The notes beneath the pieces are model-generated. The model was given only the letters and a program-made list of their open reading frames with translations. It was not told where the DNA came from and did no database searches. A program made the translations under genes and the position numbers. Positions 41,985 through 50,071 of a stretch of DNA of 50,870 nucleotides are shown in pieces. Positions within the stretch are counted from its first letter, which is position 1; every line of letters starts with the position of its first letter. Origin of the DNA: Clostridia bacterium (GTDB lineage: Bacteria > Bacillota > Clostridia > Christensenellales > Aristaeellaceae); the NCBI GenBank assembly GCA_017541205.1, contig JAFXZO010000110.1:1-50870 (forward strand). The letters run 5' to 3'.

Positions 41985-42440
41985 TGTGGATAACCGCCCG
42001 GTTTTTGTGGAAAACCCGGTATAACTTTTTTCCCCGCCGCATAGAATGCTTTTGCCGCCTGGTTTTTCTTTTCCACAGGCTGTGGAAAGCGGGTTTCCGG
42101 GAAATTGTGGATAACCCAAAAACGCGGAAAATGAAGCGTTACAAGGGGATTTCATTTTGATAACAAGCTGTTCATACTTGATTTTTTGGGGAAATTATGC
42201 GACAATATCTTCAGGATTGATTTTTCCTTCTTTTTGGGCTGTCTTCAGCCTGGGAAGGAAAAACGCCGGGAAGAGGAAAAACGAACCCTGCAAAAAAGAT
42301 TTTTCCACAGGTTATCCCGGCTTATCCCAAAAACAATCCACAGCGGAAACTCAGGTATTTCGGGCCCTGCGCCCACTTATCCACGTTTCCACAGCCCCTA
42401 CTACTACTACTGAATATATATTACTACTACAACTGTAAGA
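41985..42440 (+). other. oriC: Chromosomal replication origin (oriC) with DnaA-trios
   Basis: DnaA boxes fall in two groups. The upstream group holds TTATCCACA at 41985-41993 and 42106-42114 (both minus), TTTTCCACA at 42006-42014 (minus) and 42069-42077 (plus), and CTTTCCACA at 42081-42089 (minus). The downstream group, all plus, holds TTTTCCACA at 42301, CAATCCACA at 42334, TTATCCACG at 42377 and GTTTCCACA at 42385. The last box is followed by GCCCC and two DnaA-trio runs, TACTACTACTACTG (42399-42412) and TACTACTAC (42422-42430), around AATATATATT. This is the B. subtilis unwinding architecture. dnaN starts 70 bases further on; dnaA is absent. Confidence 0.92.
42178..42206 (+). promoter_or_regulatory. 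Candidate dnaN promoter inside oriC
   Basis: TTGATT (42178-42183), a 17-base spacer and GACAAT (42201-42206), preceded by TGC for an extended -10. The transcript would cross the downstream DnaA boxes and the unwinding region. The -10 is only a fair match. Confidence 0.4.
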
Positions 42441-42506
42441 AAAGGCGGCCGAAGAAGCGGCCAACCCGCCGGGAAATTTTTTTTGTGAAGAAGGAAGGAA
42501 ACAAGC

Positions 42507-43634
42507 ATGTATTTTCGGGTACAGACCGACGAAATGAACTATGGCTTAGGAATGGTGACGCGGGCGATCTCTCCGCGCCCGGTCAAGCAGGTCTATGAAG
42601 GCGTGCTGATCGAGACGGTGGAGGACGGGCTGATCCTCACCTGCACGGACGGCGAAATGTCCATCAAGGCGCGCGTCAGCGCCATGGTGGAGGAAGACGG
42701 CTGCGCGCTGCTGCCCGCCAAGCTGTTTGCCGAAATGATGCGCAAGCAGCCGGTCGGCGAAGTGGAAGTGAAGGTGGATGCGAAGATGCGCGCCGCCATC
42801 CGCAGCCGCGGGAGCAATACGTCCATGGCCTGCATGGCCGCCGAGGATTTTCCGGATATCCGCGACGTTGCGGGCGACCATACCGTGACCCTGCCCTGCA
42901 ATCGCCTGCGCGACGCGGTCAGCCGGGTGATGTTCGCCGTATCAACGGATGAGAGCCGCAAGATCCTGACCGGCATCCTGATGGAGGTGTACGCGGATAA
43001 GACGCTGCTGGTGGGTCTGGACGGGTTCAGGCTTTCGCTGCAAAAGATCGAAGCCGAAAACGAAGTGCCGGACAATCTGCCCAAGGGCAATCTGCACGCG
43101 GTGGCGCCGGGCCGGATCCTGGGCGAGGTCAGCAAAATGCTGCCCGACAGCGCCGATCCCGCGCTGATCACCTTCAACGCTTCGCACATCATGTATTCGT
43201 TTGGCGGCGTGCGGGTGTACGCGGCGCTTTTGACCGGTGAATTTATCGACTACCAGAAAATTTTGCCGTCCGCCTGGACCACAGAGGTCATGGTGATGCG
43301 CTCCGCGTTCTCCGACGCCATCGAGCGCTGCAGCCTGATGGCGCGCGAGGGCAAAAACAACCTGATTTATCTGCACCTGCTGCCCGACGCAAAAATGGAA
43401 ATGACCGCCAACGCCGAGCGCGGCGACGTGCATGAGGAATTGGATATCGGGTTTACGGGCAACGAGCTCAACATCGCGTTCAACTCCCGGTATCTGATGG
43501 ACATTATTCACAACGTGGACGGCGAACGCGTGCGCATGTGCTTTAATTCCAACGTATCCCCCTGCATGATGCTGCCCATCGAGGGCGATGATTTTACGTT
43601 CCTGGTGCTGCCGGTGCGCATCTTCAACCGATAA
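42507..43634 (+). CDS. dnaN: DNA polymerase III beta sliding clamp
   Basis: The 375-residue ring-shaped processivity factor has three repeated clamp domains (about 1-120, 130-250 and 255-375). Visible signatures are ILMEVYADKTLLVGLDGFRLS in domain 2 and the ending DDFTFLVLPVRIF, a variant of the usual YLVLPVR-type clamp C-terminus that forms the peptide-binding pocket. It lies immediately after oriC, the normal place, but without dnaA before it or recF after it. GAAGGAAGGAAACAAGC precedes the ATG. Confidence 0.96.
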   Translation: MYFRVQTDEMNYGLGMVTRAISPRPVKQVYEGVLIETVEDGLILTCTDGEMSIKARVSAMVEEDGCALLPAKLFAEMMRKQPVGEVEVKVDAKMRAAIRSRGSNTSMACMAAEDFPDIRDVAGDHTVTLPCNRLRDAVSRVMFAVSTDESRKILTGILMEVYADKTLLVGLDGFRLSLQKIEAENEVPDNLPKGNLHAVAPGRILGEVSKMLPDSADPALITFNASHIMYSFGGVRVYAALLTGEFIDYQKILPSAWTTEVMVMRSAFSDAIERCSLMAREGKNNLIYLHLLPDAKMEMTANAERGDVHEELDIGFTGNELNIAFNSRYLMDIIHNVDGERVRMCFNSNVSPCMMLPIEGDDFTFLVLPVRIFNR

Positions 43635-43653
43635 TCTGTTTTCATCCCTGTAA

Positions 43654-43682
43654 GACGGAGTTTGCCGCTCCGTCTTTTTTGT
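43654..43682 (+). terminator. Rho-independent terminator after dnaN
   Basis: The stem GACGGAG/CTCCGTC with loop TTTGCCG is followed by TTTTTT, so dnaN is monocistronic. Confidence 0.9.
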
Positions 43683-43771
43683 CGGACGGAAGAAACAGAG
43701 CAAATACAGATAAAAAGGTGTAAAATATTAAAATTTCTTCGCAAAAATATAAAGAAAATATGTCAAAAGAC

Positions 43772-43801
43772 TTGATTTTTAGTGTCATTTTCGTGTAAAA
43801 T
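43772..43801 (+). promoter_or_regulatory. Promoter of the two-component operon
   Basis: TTGATT (43772-43777), an 18-base spacer and TAAAAT (43796-43801), about 60 bases before the GTG start. Confidence 0.6.
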
Positions 43802-43862
43802 AGGGAAAGACAGGCGAAATGCATTTTTTTTGCCTGCGATCATCGAGGAAGGATGAAATAAA

Positions 43863-44555
43863 GTGGCAAAGCGTATTCTGTTGGTTGATGACGAGCCTCT
43901 CATTCTCAAAGGGCTTCGATTTACCCTGGAGCAGGAAGGATATGAGATTCTCACGGCTGCGGACGGCGAAGAAGCCCTGCAGGTGTTTTTTGATGAACCG
44001 GTGGATCTGGTCCTGCTGGACGTGATGCTGCCCAAGCTGGACGGTATTCAGGTATGCCAGCGCATCCGGGAAAGCAGCAATGTTCCGATCCTGATGCTGA
44101 CCGCAAAGGGAGAGGATATGGATAAGATCCTGGGCCTGGAATACGGCGCGGACGATTATATGACCAAGCCCTTCAACATCCTGGAGGTCAAGGCCAGGAT
44201 CAAGACGGTGCTTCGCCGCGCGGCCCAGCCCGCCGCCAACGAGGAAAAGAAGATCATCCGGGTGCACGATATGGAAGTGAATATCGTGAACCGGTCTGTG
44301 ACCCTGGGCGGTAAGGAAGTGCGCCTCACTGCCAAGGAATTTGATCTGCTGCAGCTGTTTATCACCAACCGGGGCAAGGTGTTCAGCCGCGAAACCATGC
44401 TGGAAACCGTCTGGAAATACGATTACATGGGCGATGCCCGCACGGTGGACGTGCATATCCGCCGCCTGAGGGAGAAGATCGAAAGGAACACCGCCCAGCC
44501 GGAGTTCATCTTCACCAAGTGGGGAGTGGGCTACTATTTCACCGATAAGGATTAA
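43863..44555 (+). CDS. OmpR-family response regulator (WalR-like)
   Basis: The 230-residue regulator has a receiver domain (3-118) with D53 in LVLLDVMLPKLDG and the conserved Lys in YMTKPFN. A winged-helix DNA-binding domain (about 130-228) ends KIERNTAQPEFIFTKWGVGYYF. The start codon is GTG at 43863 behind AGGAAGG. It is directly followed, with overlap, by its kinase. The origin-proximal place and the sequence type resemble WalRK/PhoPR, essential or phosphate-related systems, but I cannot separate these. Confidence 0.93.
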   Translation: MAKRILLVDDEPLILKGLRFTLEQEGYEILTAADGEEALQVFFDEPVDLVLLDVMLPKLDGIQVCQRIRESSNVPILMLTAKGEDMDKILGLEYGADDYMTKPFNILEVKARIKTVLRRAAQPAANEEKKIIRVHDMEVNIVNRSVTLGGKEVRLTAKEFDLLQLFITNRGKVFSRETMLETVWKYDYMGDARTVDVHIRRLREKIERNTAQPEFIFTKWGVGYYFTDKD

Positions 44556-44607
44556 AAATCCATTCGCCAGCATCCGCTGGCAGATCCTGCTCGCCTTTCT
44601 GCTGATC

Positions 44608-46011
44608 GTGGGGCTGTCCTTCTTTGTGATGGCCAGCTGGATCGGCAGCATGGTGGGCGGTTCTTTATTTGAACAGCGCATCCGCACCGACCGCGCCAGC
44701 CTGGAAACCCTGGCTACCCGGATTGCCCCTCTGATGGCGGAAAGCGACGCGCAGGCGCTCCACACCCAGCTGCTGGCCGCGGGCGGCGAAATGGGGGGGC
44801 GCGTTTTGCTGTTGGATAAAAACGGCAAGGTGCAGATGGATTCCTATGGCGAGATCCAGGGCGAACGCCTGGAATACCCCGAGATCGCAAACATCCTGGT
44901 CAAGGGCCAGCAGGTGGATTACGGGGTGCATGAATTGGAGTCCGGCCGCGAATTGAATACCGAGCGGCTGCTCTTTACCCGGAGTGCCAGCGCGGCCTGG
45001 GTCGGATACTGTACGGCGGGCGTGGTGGACGCGTCGGATATCATCGGCGTGCTGCTTTTGGTGAGTCCCGTGCAGGAAATCATGCAGAACCTGTACCAAT
45101 TGCAGGATCAGATGATCCTGATCTTCGCGGCCATCGCCGTCTCCGCCCTCGTGTGCTCCTGGATCTTTTCCCGGGTCATCACCCGGCCCATCGCCGGCCT
45201 CAACCGCGGCATCCAGCGTATGTCCAAGGGCGATTTTTCCTCCCGCGTCAAGATCCGCGGCTCAGGCGAAATGAAGCAGCTGGCCCGCGCTTTCAACTCC
45301 ATGAGCGAAAAGCTCGAAACGCTCGACGAATCCAGAAACCAGTTCGTATCCAACGCCAGCCATGAGCTGAAAACCCCGCTGGCCACCATGAAAATCATGA
45401 TCGAATCCCTCATCTATCAGCCGGACATGGATAAAAATCTGCGCACCGAATTCATGACGGATATCAATAACGAGATCGACCGCCTGAGCGCCGTCGTTTC
45501 CGACCTGCTTACCCTCGTGCAGATGGATTCGCAGAACGTCAAGCTCTCCCGCGAAAACCTCTCCATCGCCCAGCTGATCAAGGAAAACGCGCACCGCCTT
45601 CAGCCCATCGCCGATCAGAAAAAACAAAAGATCGCGCTTTCGCTTTCCGATCCCTGCGATATCTACGCGGATAAATCCAAGCTCAATCAGGTGATTTACA
45701 ACCTGATGGAAAACGCTGTAAAATATACCCAAAACGGCGGCACCATCCGGGTCAGCCTTCAGCGCCAGGGCCGCGACGCGCGCTTTACCGTGTCCGATAA
45801 CGGCCCGGGCATCCCCAAGGAGAACCTTCCCCATATCTTTGACCGCTTCTATCGCGTGGATAAGGCCCGCAGCCGTGAAAAGGGCGGCACCGGATTGGGC
45901 CTTTCCATCGTGCATCAGCTGGTGCTGCTCCACGGCGGCGCGATCAGCGTCGAAAGCGAAGAAGGCAAGGGCGCCACGTTCATCGTGGAGCTGCCGCTGC
46001 ATCAGGGGTGA
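44608..46011 (+). CDS. Membrane sensor histidine kinase (WalK/PhoR-like)
   Basis: From the GTG at 44608 the product is 467 residues: a first helix (VGLSFFVMASWIGSMVGGS), an extracellular sensor part and a second helix (about 170-192). HAMP follows (ITRPIAGLNRGIQRMSKGDF), then a dimerisation domain with H252 (NASHELKTP). The HATPase contains NLMENAVKYT, DNGPGIPKENLPHIFDRFYR and GGTGLGLSIV. No ATG, GTG or TTG exists in frame between 44470 and 44608, yet the frame upstream encodes RIKNPFASIRWQILLAFLLI, the normal basic N-terminus and first half of helix 1. Initiation at ATT (44551) or ATA (44545), coupled to the regulator stop at 44553-44555, is likely. Confidence 0.9.
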   Translation: MGLSFFVMASWIGSMVGGSLFEQRIRTDRASLETLATRIAPLMAESDAQALHTQLLAAGGEMGGRVLLLDKNGKVQMDSYGEIQGERLEYPEIANILVKGQQVDYGVHELESGRELNTERLLFTRSASAAWVGYCTAGVVDASDIIGVLLLVSPVQEIMQNLYQLQDQMILIFAAIAVSALVCSWIFSRVITRPIAGLNRGIQRMSKGDFSSRVKIRGSGEMKQLARAFNSMSEKLETLDESRNQFVSNASHELKTPLATMKIMIESLIYQPDMDKNLRTEFMTDINNEIDRLSAVVSDLLTLVQMDSQNVKLSRENLSIAQLIKENAHRLQPIADQKKQKIALSLSDPCDIYADKSKLNQVIYNLMENAVKYTQNGGTIRVSLQRQGRDARFTVSDNGPGIPKENLPHIFDRFYRVDKARSREKGGTGLGLSIVHQLVLLHGGAISVESEEGKGATFIVELPLHQG

Positions 46012-46079
46012 GGGGCCGTCGTGTCAAGAGCCCTTACGCGATGAAATCACAGAACGACGAAAACACGGAGGATTCACGA

Positions 46080-47405
46080 ATGAAGCGATGGCGGGCGTTA
46101 TGCCTTGCGCTGCTTTGCCTTTTGCCGGCGCTTGCGCGGGCGGAAAAGGCGGATCATTTTCCGGCTTGCTTCAAGGTGACCTATTCCCTTAAGGAGCAGG
46201 AAATCAGCGGCGGGCGTGCCTTTCTTTCCAAGGATTATATTCAGACGGTGCTGCCCGCGGTCGACGACGAGATCAACGGCCTGGTGGACGCCTTTGAAGC
46301 GGCGATGTCCGGGGAAATGCTTTTGTCCACGAATCCCCGGCGCAACAGCCGCCTGGATATCCATGTGGTGAACACCCGAAGCGGCGAAAGCTGCTTAAGC
46401 TTCCTGGTGCTGGCCCGCGAAAGCTATTATCGAACGCAGAAGCGTTCCCCGATCGAAGGCCGGGTCTACGATATGGAAACGGGCAGCCGGGTTTTTTTGA
46501 CCGATCTGTTCGAGGAGGACAGCGAAGCCTGGGCTTTCCTTTCCGAAATGATCTATGAGGAATTGAGCGCTTATTTTCCCAAGGAAAAAGCGGATGAAGA
46601 AGCGCTCAAAACGCTGTGCGAAAAAGAAACGATCCTGAAAACGCCGTTCATGCTCGGGCCTGTCAGCCTGAGCCTGCATTACGAGGCCAGCGTGCTCTAT
46701 CCCGATCATCCCACGCTGATGCGCGTCACCATCCCCTATAACGCGCTGGACGGCATGATGACCGATTACGGCAAGCGGCAGACCGATAATTCCAATTATA
46801 AGATGGTCGCCCTGACCTTTGACGACGGCCCGGCGTACACCACCACGGCGAACCTGCTCAACAACCTGCGCCAGAACGGCGCGCAGGCTACGTTTTTCCT
46901 GGTGGGCAACCGCATCGAGGAATTTGCCGATATCGTGATGCGCGAAAACGACGAAAACCATTCCCTGCAAAGCCATCATTTCGTGCATACGGACACCAGC
47001 AAATCCACCATCCCGCGCATCCAGGCCTATACCGAAAAAATGTACAACGTCATGACCAAGACCTTTGGCCTGGCTCCCTGGATGCTGCGCGCGCCCTACG
47101 GCGTGTTCGATTATTTCATCAAGGCGAAGGTGAACCTGCCCCTTATCGAATGGGACGTGGATACCAAGGATTGGACGGGAAAAACCTCCGCCGCCGTCAT
47201 GAGCGTCATCCGCAGCGAAACCAAGGACGGCTCCATCATCCTCATGCACGATATCAAGGATAACACCCCCGAATCCGCCCGCCAGGCCGCCCAGTGGCTG
47301 TACGAGCATGGCTATATGTGCGTCACGGTGGAGGAACTGTTCATCCACAATAAGCGGGAAATGGTGCCCAATAAAATCTATTACCGGGTGGACCCGGTGG
47401 AATAA
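46080..47405 (+). CDS. Secreted polysaccharide deacetylase (NodB, CE4)
   Basis: The 441-residue protein has a signal peptide (KRWRALCLALLCLLPALARA). An N-terminal RsiV/DUF3298-like region follows (about 25-235), then a NodB domain (about 250-425). The NodB metal and catalytic motifs are LTFDDGPAY (Asp-Asp), SHHFVHTD in place of the usual N-H-T-x-x-H, LRAPYG, and LMHDIK with the catalytic His. It likely removes acetyl groups from peptidoglycan or another surface glycan. The ATG at 46080 follows GGAGG. It lies 68 bases after the kinase stop and is probably co-transcribed with it, so it may belong to the regulon. Confidence 0.9.
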   Translation: MKRWRALCLALLCLLPALARAEKADHFPACFKVTYSLKEQEISGGRAFLSKDYIQTVLPAVDDEINGLVDAFEAAMSGEMLLSTNPRRNSRLDIHVVNTRSGESCLSFLVLARESYYRTQKRSPIEGRVYDMETGSRVFLTDLFEEDSEAWAFLSEMIYEELSAYFPKEKADEEALKTLCEKETILKTPFMLGPVSLSLHYEASVLYPDHPTLMRVTIPYNALDGMMTDYGKRQTDNSNYKMVALTFDDGPAYTTTANLLNNLRQNGAQATFFLVGNRIEEFADIVMRENDENHSLQSHHFVHTDTSKSTIPRIQAYTEKMYNVMTKTFGLAPWMLRAPYGVFDYFIKAKVNLPLIEWDVDTKDWTGKTSAAVMSVIRSETKDGSIILMHDIKDNTPESARQAAQWLYEHGYMCVTVEELFIHNKREMVPNKIYYRVDPVE

Positions 47406-47458
47406 AAAAATGAAAAACGGCCTTGCCGACACGCCGGAAGAGCCGTTTTTTCATTTTG
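47404..47458. terminator. Terminator after the deacetylase, likely bidirectional
   Basis: AAAATGAAAAACGGC pairs with GCCGTTTTTTCATTTT. The A/T-rich flanks serve the convergent DUF1292 gene as well. Confidence 0.82.
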
Positions 47459-47509
47459 AAGCCGCCGTCCGGAAAGGAAGCGGCGGATCATGAGGCAAAG
47501 CAAACAGGG

Positions 47510-47821
47510 TTATTCTTCTTCCTCGTCCATCATGGCCAGGAACTTGTCAAACACGGCCTGGGACACTTCCTCATCATCGACGGACACATAGATGTCTTCG
47601 TCGGTTTCGGGGTCTTTTTCGATTTTGAGGATGAGCACTTCGCCTTCCTCGTCGTCGGTTTCCTCGTCGTCCAGCAGCATGAGGACCACGTAGAGCTCGC
47701 CGTTATGGTCGATGGTGGTGAGGTATTCAAATTGGCTGGTCACGCCGTCTTCGTCGGTCAGCTCAATGATGCCCTCGGGCAGTTCTTCTTCGGGAATTTC
47801 GTTTTTGAAATCGTCAGCCAT
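47510..47821 (-). CDS. DUF1292 family protein (YrzB-like)
   Basis: The 103-residue, very acidic cytosolic protein has about a third Asp/Glu, with a Glu run at the C-terminus. The DUF1292 core is ELTDEDGVTSQFEYLTTIDHNGELYVVL. The function of the family is not known. The gene nearly always follows ireB and ruvX, as it does here. The ATG at 47821 was chosen for the strong AGGAGGAAAA before it. Confidence 0.88.
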   Translation of the reverse strand: MADDFKNEIPEEELPEGIIELTDEDGVTSQFEYLTTIDHNGELYVVLMLLDDEETDDEEGEVLILKIEKDPETDEDIYVSVDDEEVSQAVFDKFLAMMDEEEE

Positions 47822-47877
47822 GGGTTTTTCCTCCAAATATATTCTTCACGCTGCATGCAGCGGGAGAAGCAAATCAA

Positions 47878-48291
47878 TCACGCGTTTCTATCCAGCCAGC
47901 TTTGCAGGATCACCGCCGCGGCCACCTTATCCACCGTGCCCTTGCGGTCCTCCCTGCGCATTCCGCCCTCGATCAGCGCCTGATGCGCGGAGACGGTGGA
48001 GAGCCTTTCATCCTGGTATTCCACGGGCAGGCCCGCTTCCATGAGCTTTTCGCCCAGGGCCATCACCTTTTCGGCCTGGAAGCCCACGGAGCCGTCCATG
48101 TTCCTGGGCAGGCCGCACACGATCAGGGTGCACTGGTTTTCGTCATAAATCTGTCGGATACGCTTCACATCCGGGCCGTACCCCACCCGCGTATACACGC
48201 TGTGGGGCGAAGCGATCATGCGGAGCGCGTCGCTCAGCGCAATACCGATGCGCTTGTCCCCCACATCCAGGGCCAATACTCTTCCCATCAT
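47878..48291 (-). CDS. ruvX: RuvX/YqgF putative Holliday junction resolvase
   Basis: The 137-residue RNase H-fold protein is implicated in Holliday junction resolution and in pre-16S rRNA 5' end processing. The catalytic acidic residues are visible in [16 protein letters not shown] (first Asp), YQDERLST (Glu) and [10 protein letters not shown] (Asp). Its start overlaps the ireB stop by four bases (ATGA), so the two are translationally coupled. The pre-rRNA role may be relevant since an rRNA leader seems to lie 2.5 kb away. Confidence 0.92.
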   Translation of the reverse strand: MMGRVLALDVGDKRIGIALSDALRMIASPHSVYTRVGYGPDVKRIRQIYDENQCTLIVCGLPRNMDGSVGFQAEKVMALGEKLMEAGLPVEYQDERLSTVSAHQALIEGGMRREDRKGTVDKVAAAVILQSWLDRNA

Positions 48292-48551
48292 TTGTCCAGC
48301 TTGTTTTCTACGTAATAGCGCACCAGCTCTTCCAATATTTCATCCCGCTCCAGCCGGCAGATCAGGCTGCGCGCGCCCTGGAAGCTGGTAATATAGGTCG
48401 GATCGCCCGTCAGCACAAAGCCCACCAGCTGCGTGATAGGGTCATAGCCCTTGCCCTGCAGGGCGCGATAAACATGCTCGAGAATATCGGAAGCGGTTTC
48501 GCTTCCTTCCGGCAGCGGGCGCAGCTTCATGGTTTCAAATTTTTCAGACAT
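48288..48551 (-). CDS. ireB: IreB family regulatory phosphoprotein (UPF0297)
   Basis: The 87-residue protein matches IreB/YrzL, in Enterococcus a substrate of the PASTA kinase IreK that tunes cephalosporin resistance. Core motifs are [23 protein letters not shown] and [13 protein letters not shown]. The start at 48551 is set by GGGAGGG. It heads the ireB-ruvX-DUF1292 operon with its own promoter. alaS, which often precedes it, is absent here. Confidence 0.92.
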   Translation of the reverse strand: MSEKFETMKLRPLPEGSETASDILEHVYRALQGKGYDPITQLVGFVLTGDPTYITSFQGARSLICRLERDEILEELVRYYVENKLDK

Positions 48552-48577
48552 GGCGTTCCCTCCCATCCTCCTTGATT

Positions 48578-48606
48578 ATTATACACCATCTTGCCCGTTC
48601 CCGCAA
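48578..48606 (-). promoter_or_regulatory. SigA-type promoter of the ireB operon
   Basis: On the minus strand -35 TTGCGG (48601-48606), a 17-base spacer and a perfect TATAAT (48578-48583). Confidence 0.82.
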
Positions 48607-48710
48607 GGCGCAAAAACGCACGTTTTCGGCGAAACTTGTATTTTTCAGCAATTTCGTTACCAGATCATTCAAAAAAAGAAAACAGACTGTGAAATTTTTT
48701 GATTTTACCG

Positions 48711-48731
48711 CCGGCCCTGGCCGGGTTTTTT
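48711..48731 (+). terminator. Orphan plus-strand terminator-like hairpin
   Basis: CCGGC-CCTG-GCCGG is followed by GTTTTTT in the gap between ireB and the AI-2E gene. Both neighbours are on the minus strand, so no known transcript uses it. Confidence 0.4.
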
Positions 48732-48796
48732 CGCAGCCATTGCGGATCCGCAAAAAGAGATATCTTGCGATAGGAAAGAAAATATTTCCAAAAAGA

Positions 48797-49840
48797 CTAA
48801 TTCTCCTCTTTTTTCGCCGCGTAAAGCACGCGCGCGGCGCCGCGGACGCACACGAACGCGGGCACGGCGGCCACCATTCCGAATAGACCGCCCAGCGTAC
48901 CGCCGATCGAAAGGAGGATCAGCACATACACCGGATGCAGCCCGGTGGCGTCGGCCATCAAGCGCGGGGAAAGGACGGAGCCCTCAATCTGCTGGACCAG
49001 AACGGTCACGCCCAGCGCCCACAGCATTTTCCCCCATCCCAGCGAGAGCGAGGCGAGGGCGATGGGGATGCCGCCGATCAGCGGGCCAAGGTAGGGGATG
49101 AACTCGCAGACCCCCATCAGGATCCCCAGCGCCAGCCACGCGGGAACGCCCACGAGTAAAAGCCCGACGGTGGTGAGGGCGGCCACCAGGCCTGCGATCA
49201 GCAGCTGTCCGCGCACGTATCCCCCGGCCTCGCGCCGCATTTCGCTGAGGGCGGTCAGGGCGCGCTTTCGGTAGGGAAGCGGTATCCAAAGCGACAGCTG
49301 ATAGCAGAACGCTTCCCGATCCCGCACGAAATAATAGGCCAGCACCGGCGAAAGGAACGCGCGCGACATCGCGTCGATCCCAGCGCCGATGCCCTGGACC
49401 AGGCCCGGCAGGCTGCTGCCCGCCCATTGCGCCGCGTTCGCCAGCGCTTGCCGGAGCGCATTTTCGCTCAGGCCGAGGGCCCGGGCCCATTCCCGCTCGG
49501 TCAGGCCGCGCACGATGCGCTGCAAATCGTCCAGCAATTGCGGGGCCTGGACGATCAATAAGGAAATCTGGCTGATCAGCGGCGGCGTCAGCAGCCCCAC
49601 CAGCCCCAGCGAACCGGCCACCACCGCGCTCACCGCCGCTGCCGCAGAAAACGCCCGCCCGCGCCGCTTTTCGATGCGCTTGGCCAAGGGGACGGAAAGC
49701 GCAGCGAGCAGCAGCGCCAAAAGAAACTGGCTGGCCAGGCGTTTCATCGCCCCAAAGGCCAGGATGGCTCCCAGCGCGAGCCCCGCCATGATCGCGTATC
49801 TGGCCCGCCGCCGATTGACAGCCGCAGGAATCGAAAGCAC
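48797..49840 (-). CDS. AI-2E family permease (YtvI-like)
   Basis: The membrane protein has about 347 residues and the AI-2E/PerM fold. Early helices (about 20-55, 60-80) are followed by a soluble middle part. The C-terminal signature GVCEFIPYLGPLIGGIPIAL and VLVQQIEGSVLSPRLMADATGLHP is intact. Sporulating Bacillota carry a related protein called YtvI, but a sporulation role is not shown here. The start is uncertain: GTG at 49840 has GAGGGGG upstream, while TTG at 49867 has no ribosome site. The protein ends in a basic-acidic tail AAKKEEN. Confidence 0.85.
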   Translation of the reverse strand: MLSIPAAVNRRRARYAIMAGLALGAILAFGAMKRLASQFLLALLLAALSVPLAKRIEKRRGRAFSAAAAVSAVVAGSLGLVGLLTPPLISQISLLIVQAPQLLDDLQRIVRGLTEREWARALGLSENALRQALANAAQWAGSSLPGLVQGIGAGIDAMSRAFLSPVLAYYFVRDREAFCYQLSLWIPLPYRKRALTALSEMRREAGGYVRGQLLIAGLVAALTTVGLLLVGVPAWLALGILMGVCEFIPYLGPLIGGIPIALASLSLGWGKMLWALGVTVLVQQIEGSVLSPRLMADATGLHPVYVLILLSIGGTLGGLFGMVAAVPAFVCVRGAARVLYAAKKEEN

Positions 49841-49916
49841 CGGCGTCCACCCCCTCAGGTTTTCCAATAGAATACCACATCCGGCGGCATCCCCGGATAC
49901 ACCTACTATATATAGG

Positions 49917-49941
49917 AAGAAACCGGGGCAGAAACCCCGGC
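49917..49941 (-). terminator. Terminator after the 41-residue peptide gene
   Basis: On the minus strand CCGGGG-TTTCTG-CCCCGG is followed by TTTCTTCC. The stem is short and the T-run interrupted, so termination may be partial. Confidence 0.6.
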
Positions 49942-49945
49942 AAAT

Positions 49946-50071
49946 TCAGATCATTTTCAGCAGGTTTTTCGCGTGCTTGTGCCATGGGATCAGGCAGAAG
50001 CGGCGGCTGAGCTGCTTGTGCTTGACGCCCATCAAATAACCCGCGAGCGCGATGAGCAAATAGGTGCTCAT
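49946..50071 (-). CDS. 41-residue membrane peptide
   Basis: This short open frame has strong support. Its ATG overlaps the stop of the PRC-barrel gene (ATGA) and is preceded by AAAGGAGGTGATGGAGGA, which contains a full match to the anti-Shine-Dalgarno. The peptide starts MSTYLLIALAGYLMGVKHKQ: one short helix followed by a strongly basic tail with several Lys, Arg and His. A terminator follows. I do not recognise it. It might be a small membrane protein partnered with the PRC-barrel protein. Confidence 0.65.
   Translation of the reverse strand: MSTYLLIALAGYLMGVKHKQLSRRFCLIPWHKHAKNLLKMI

Noticed and set aside
42399-42430. The TAC repeats as a CRISPR array or a slippage microsatellite
   Set aside because: They are too short and follow a DnaA box and GC clamp at exact oriC spacing, so DnaA-trios explain them better.
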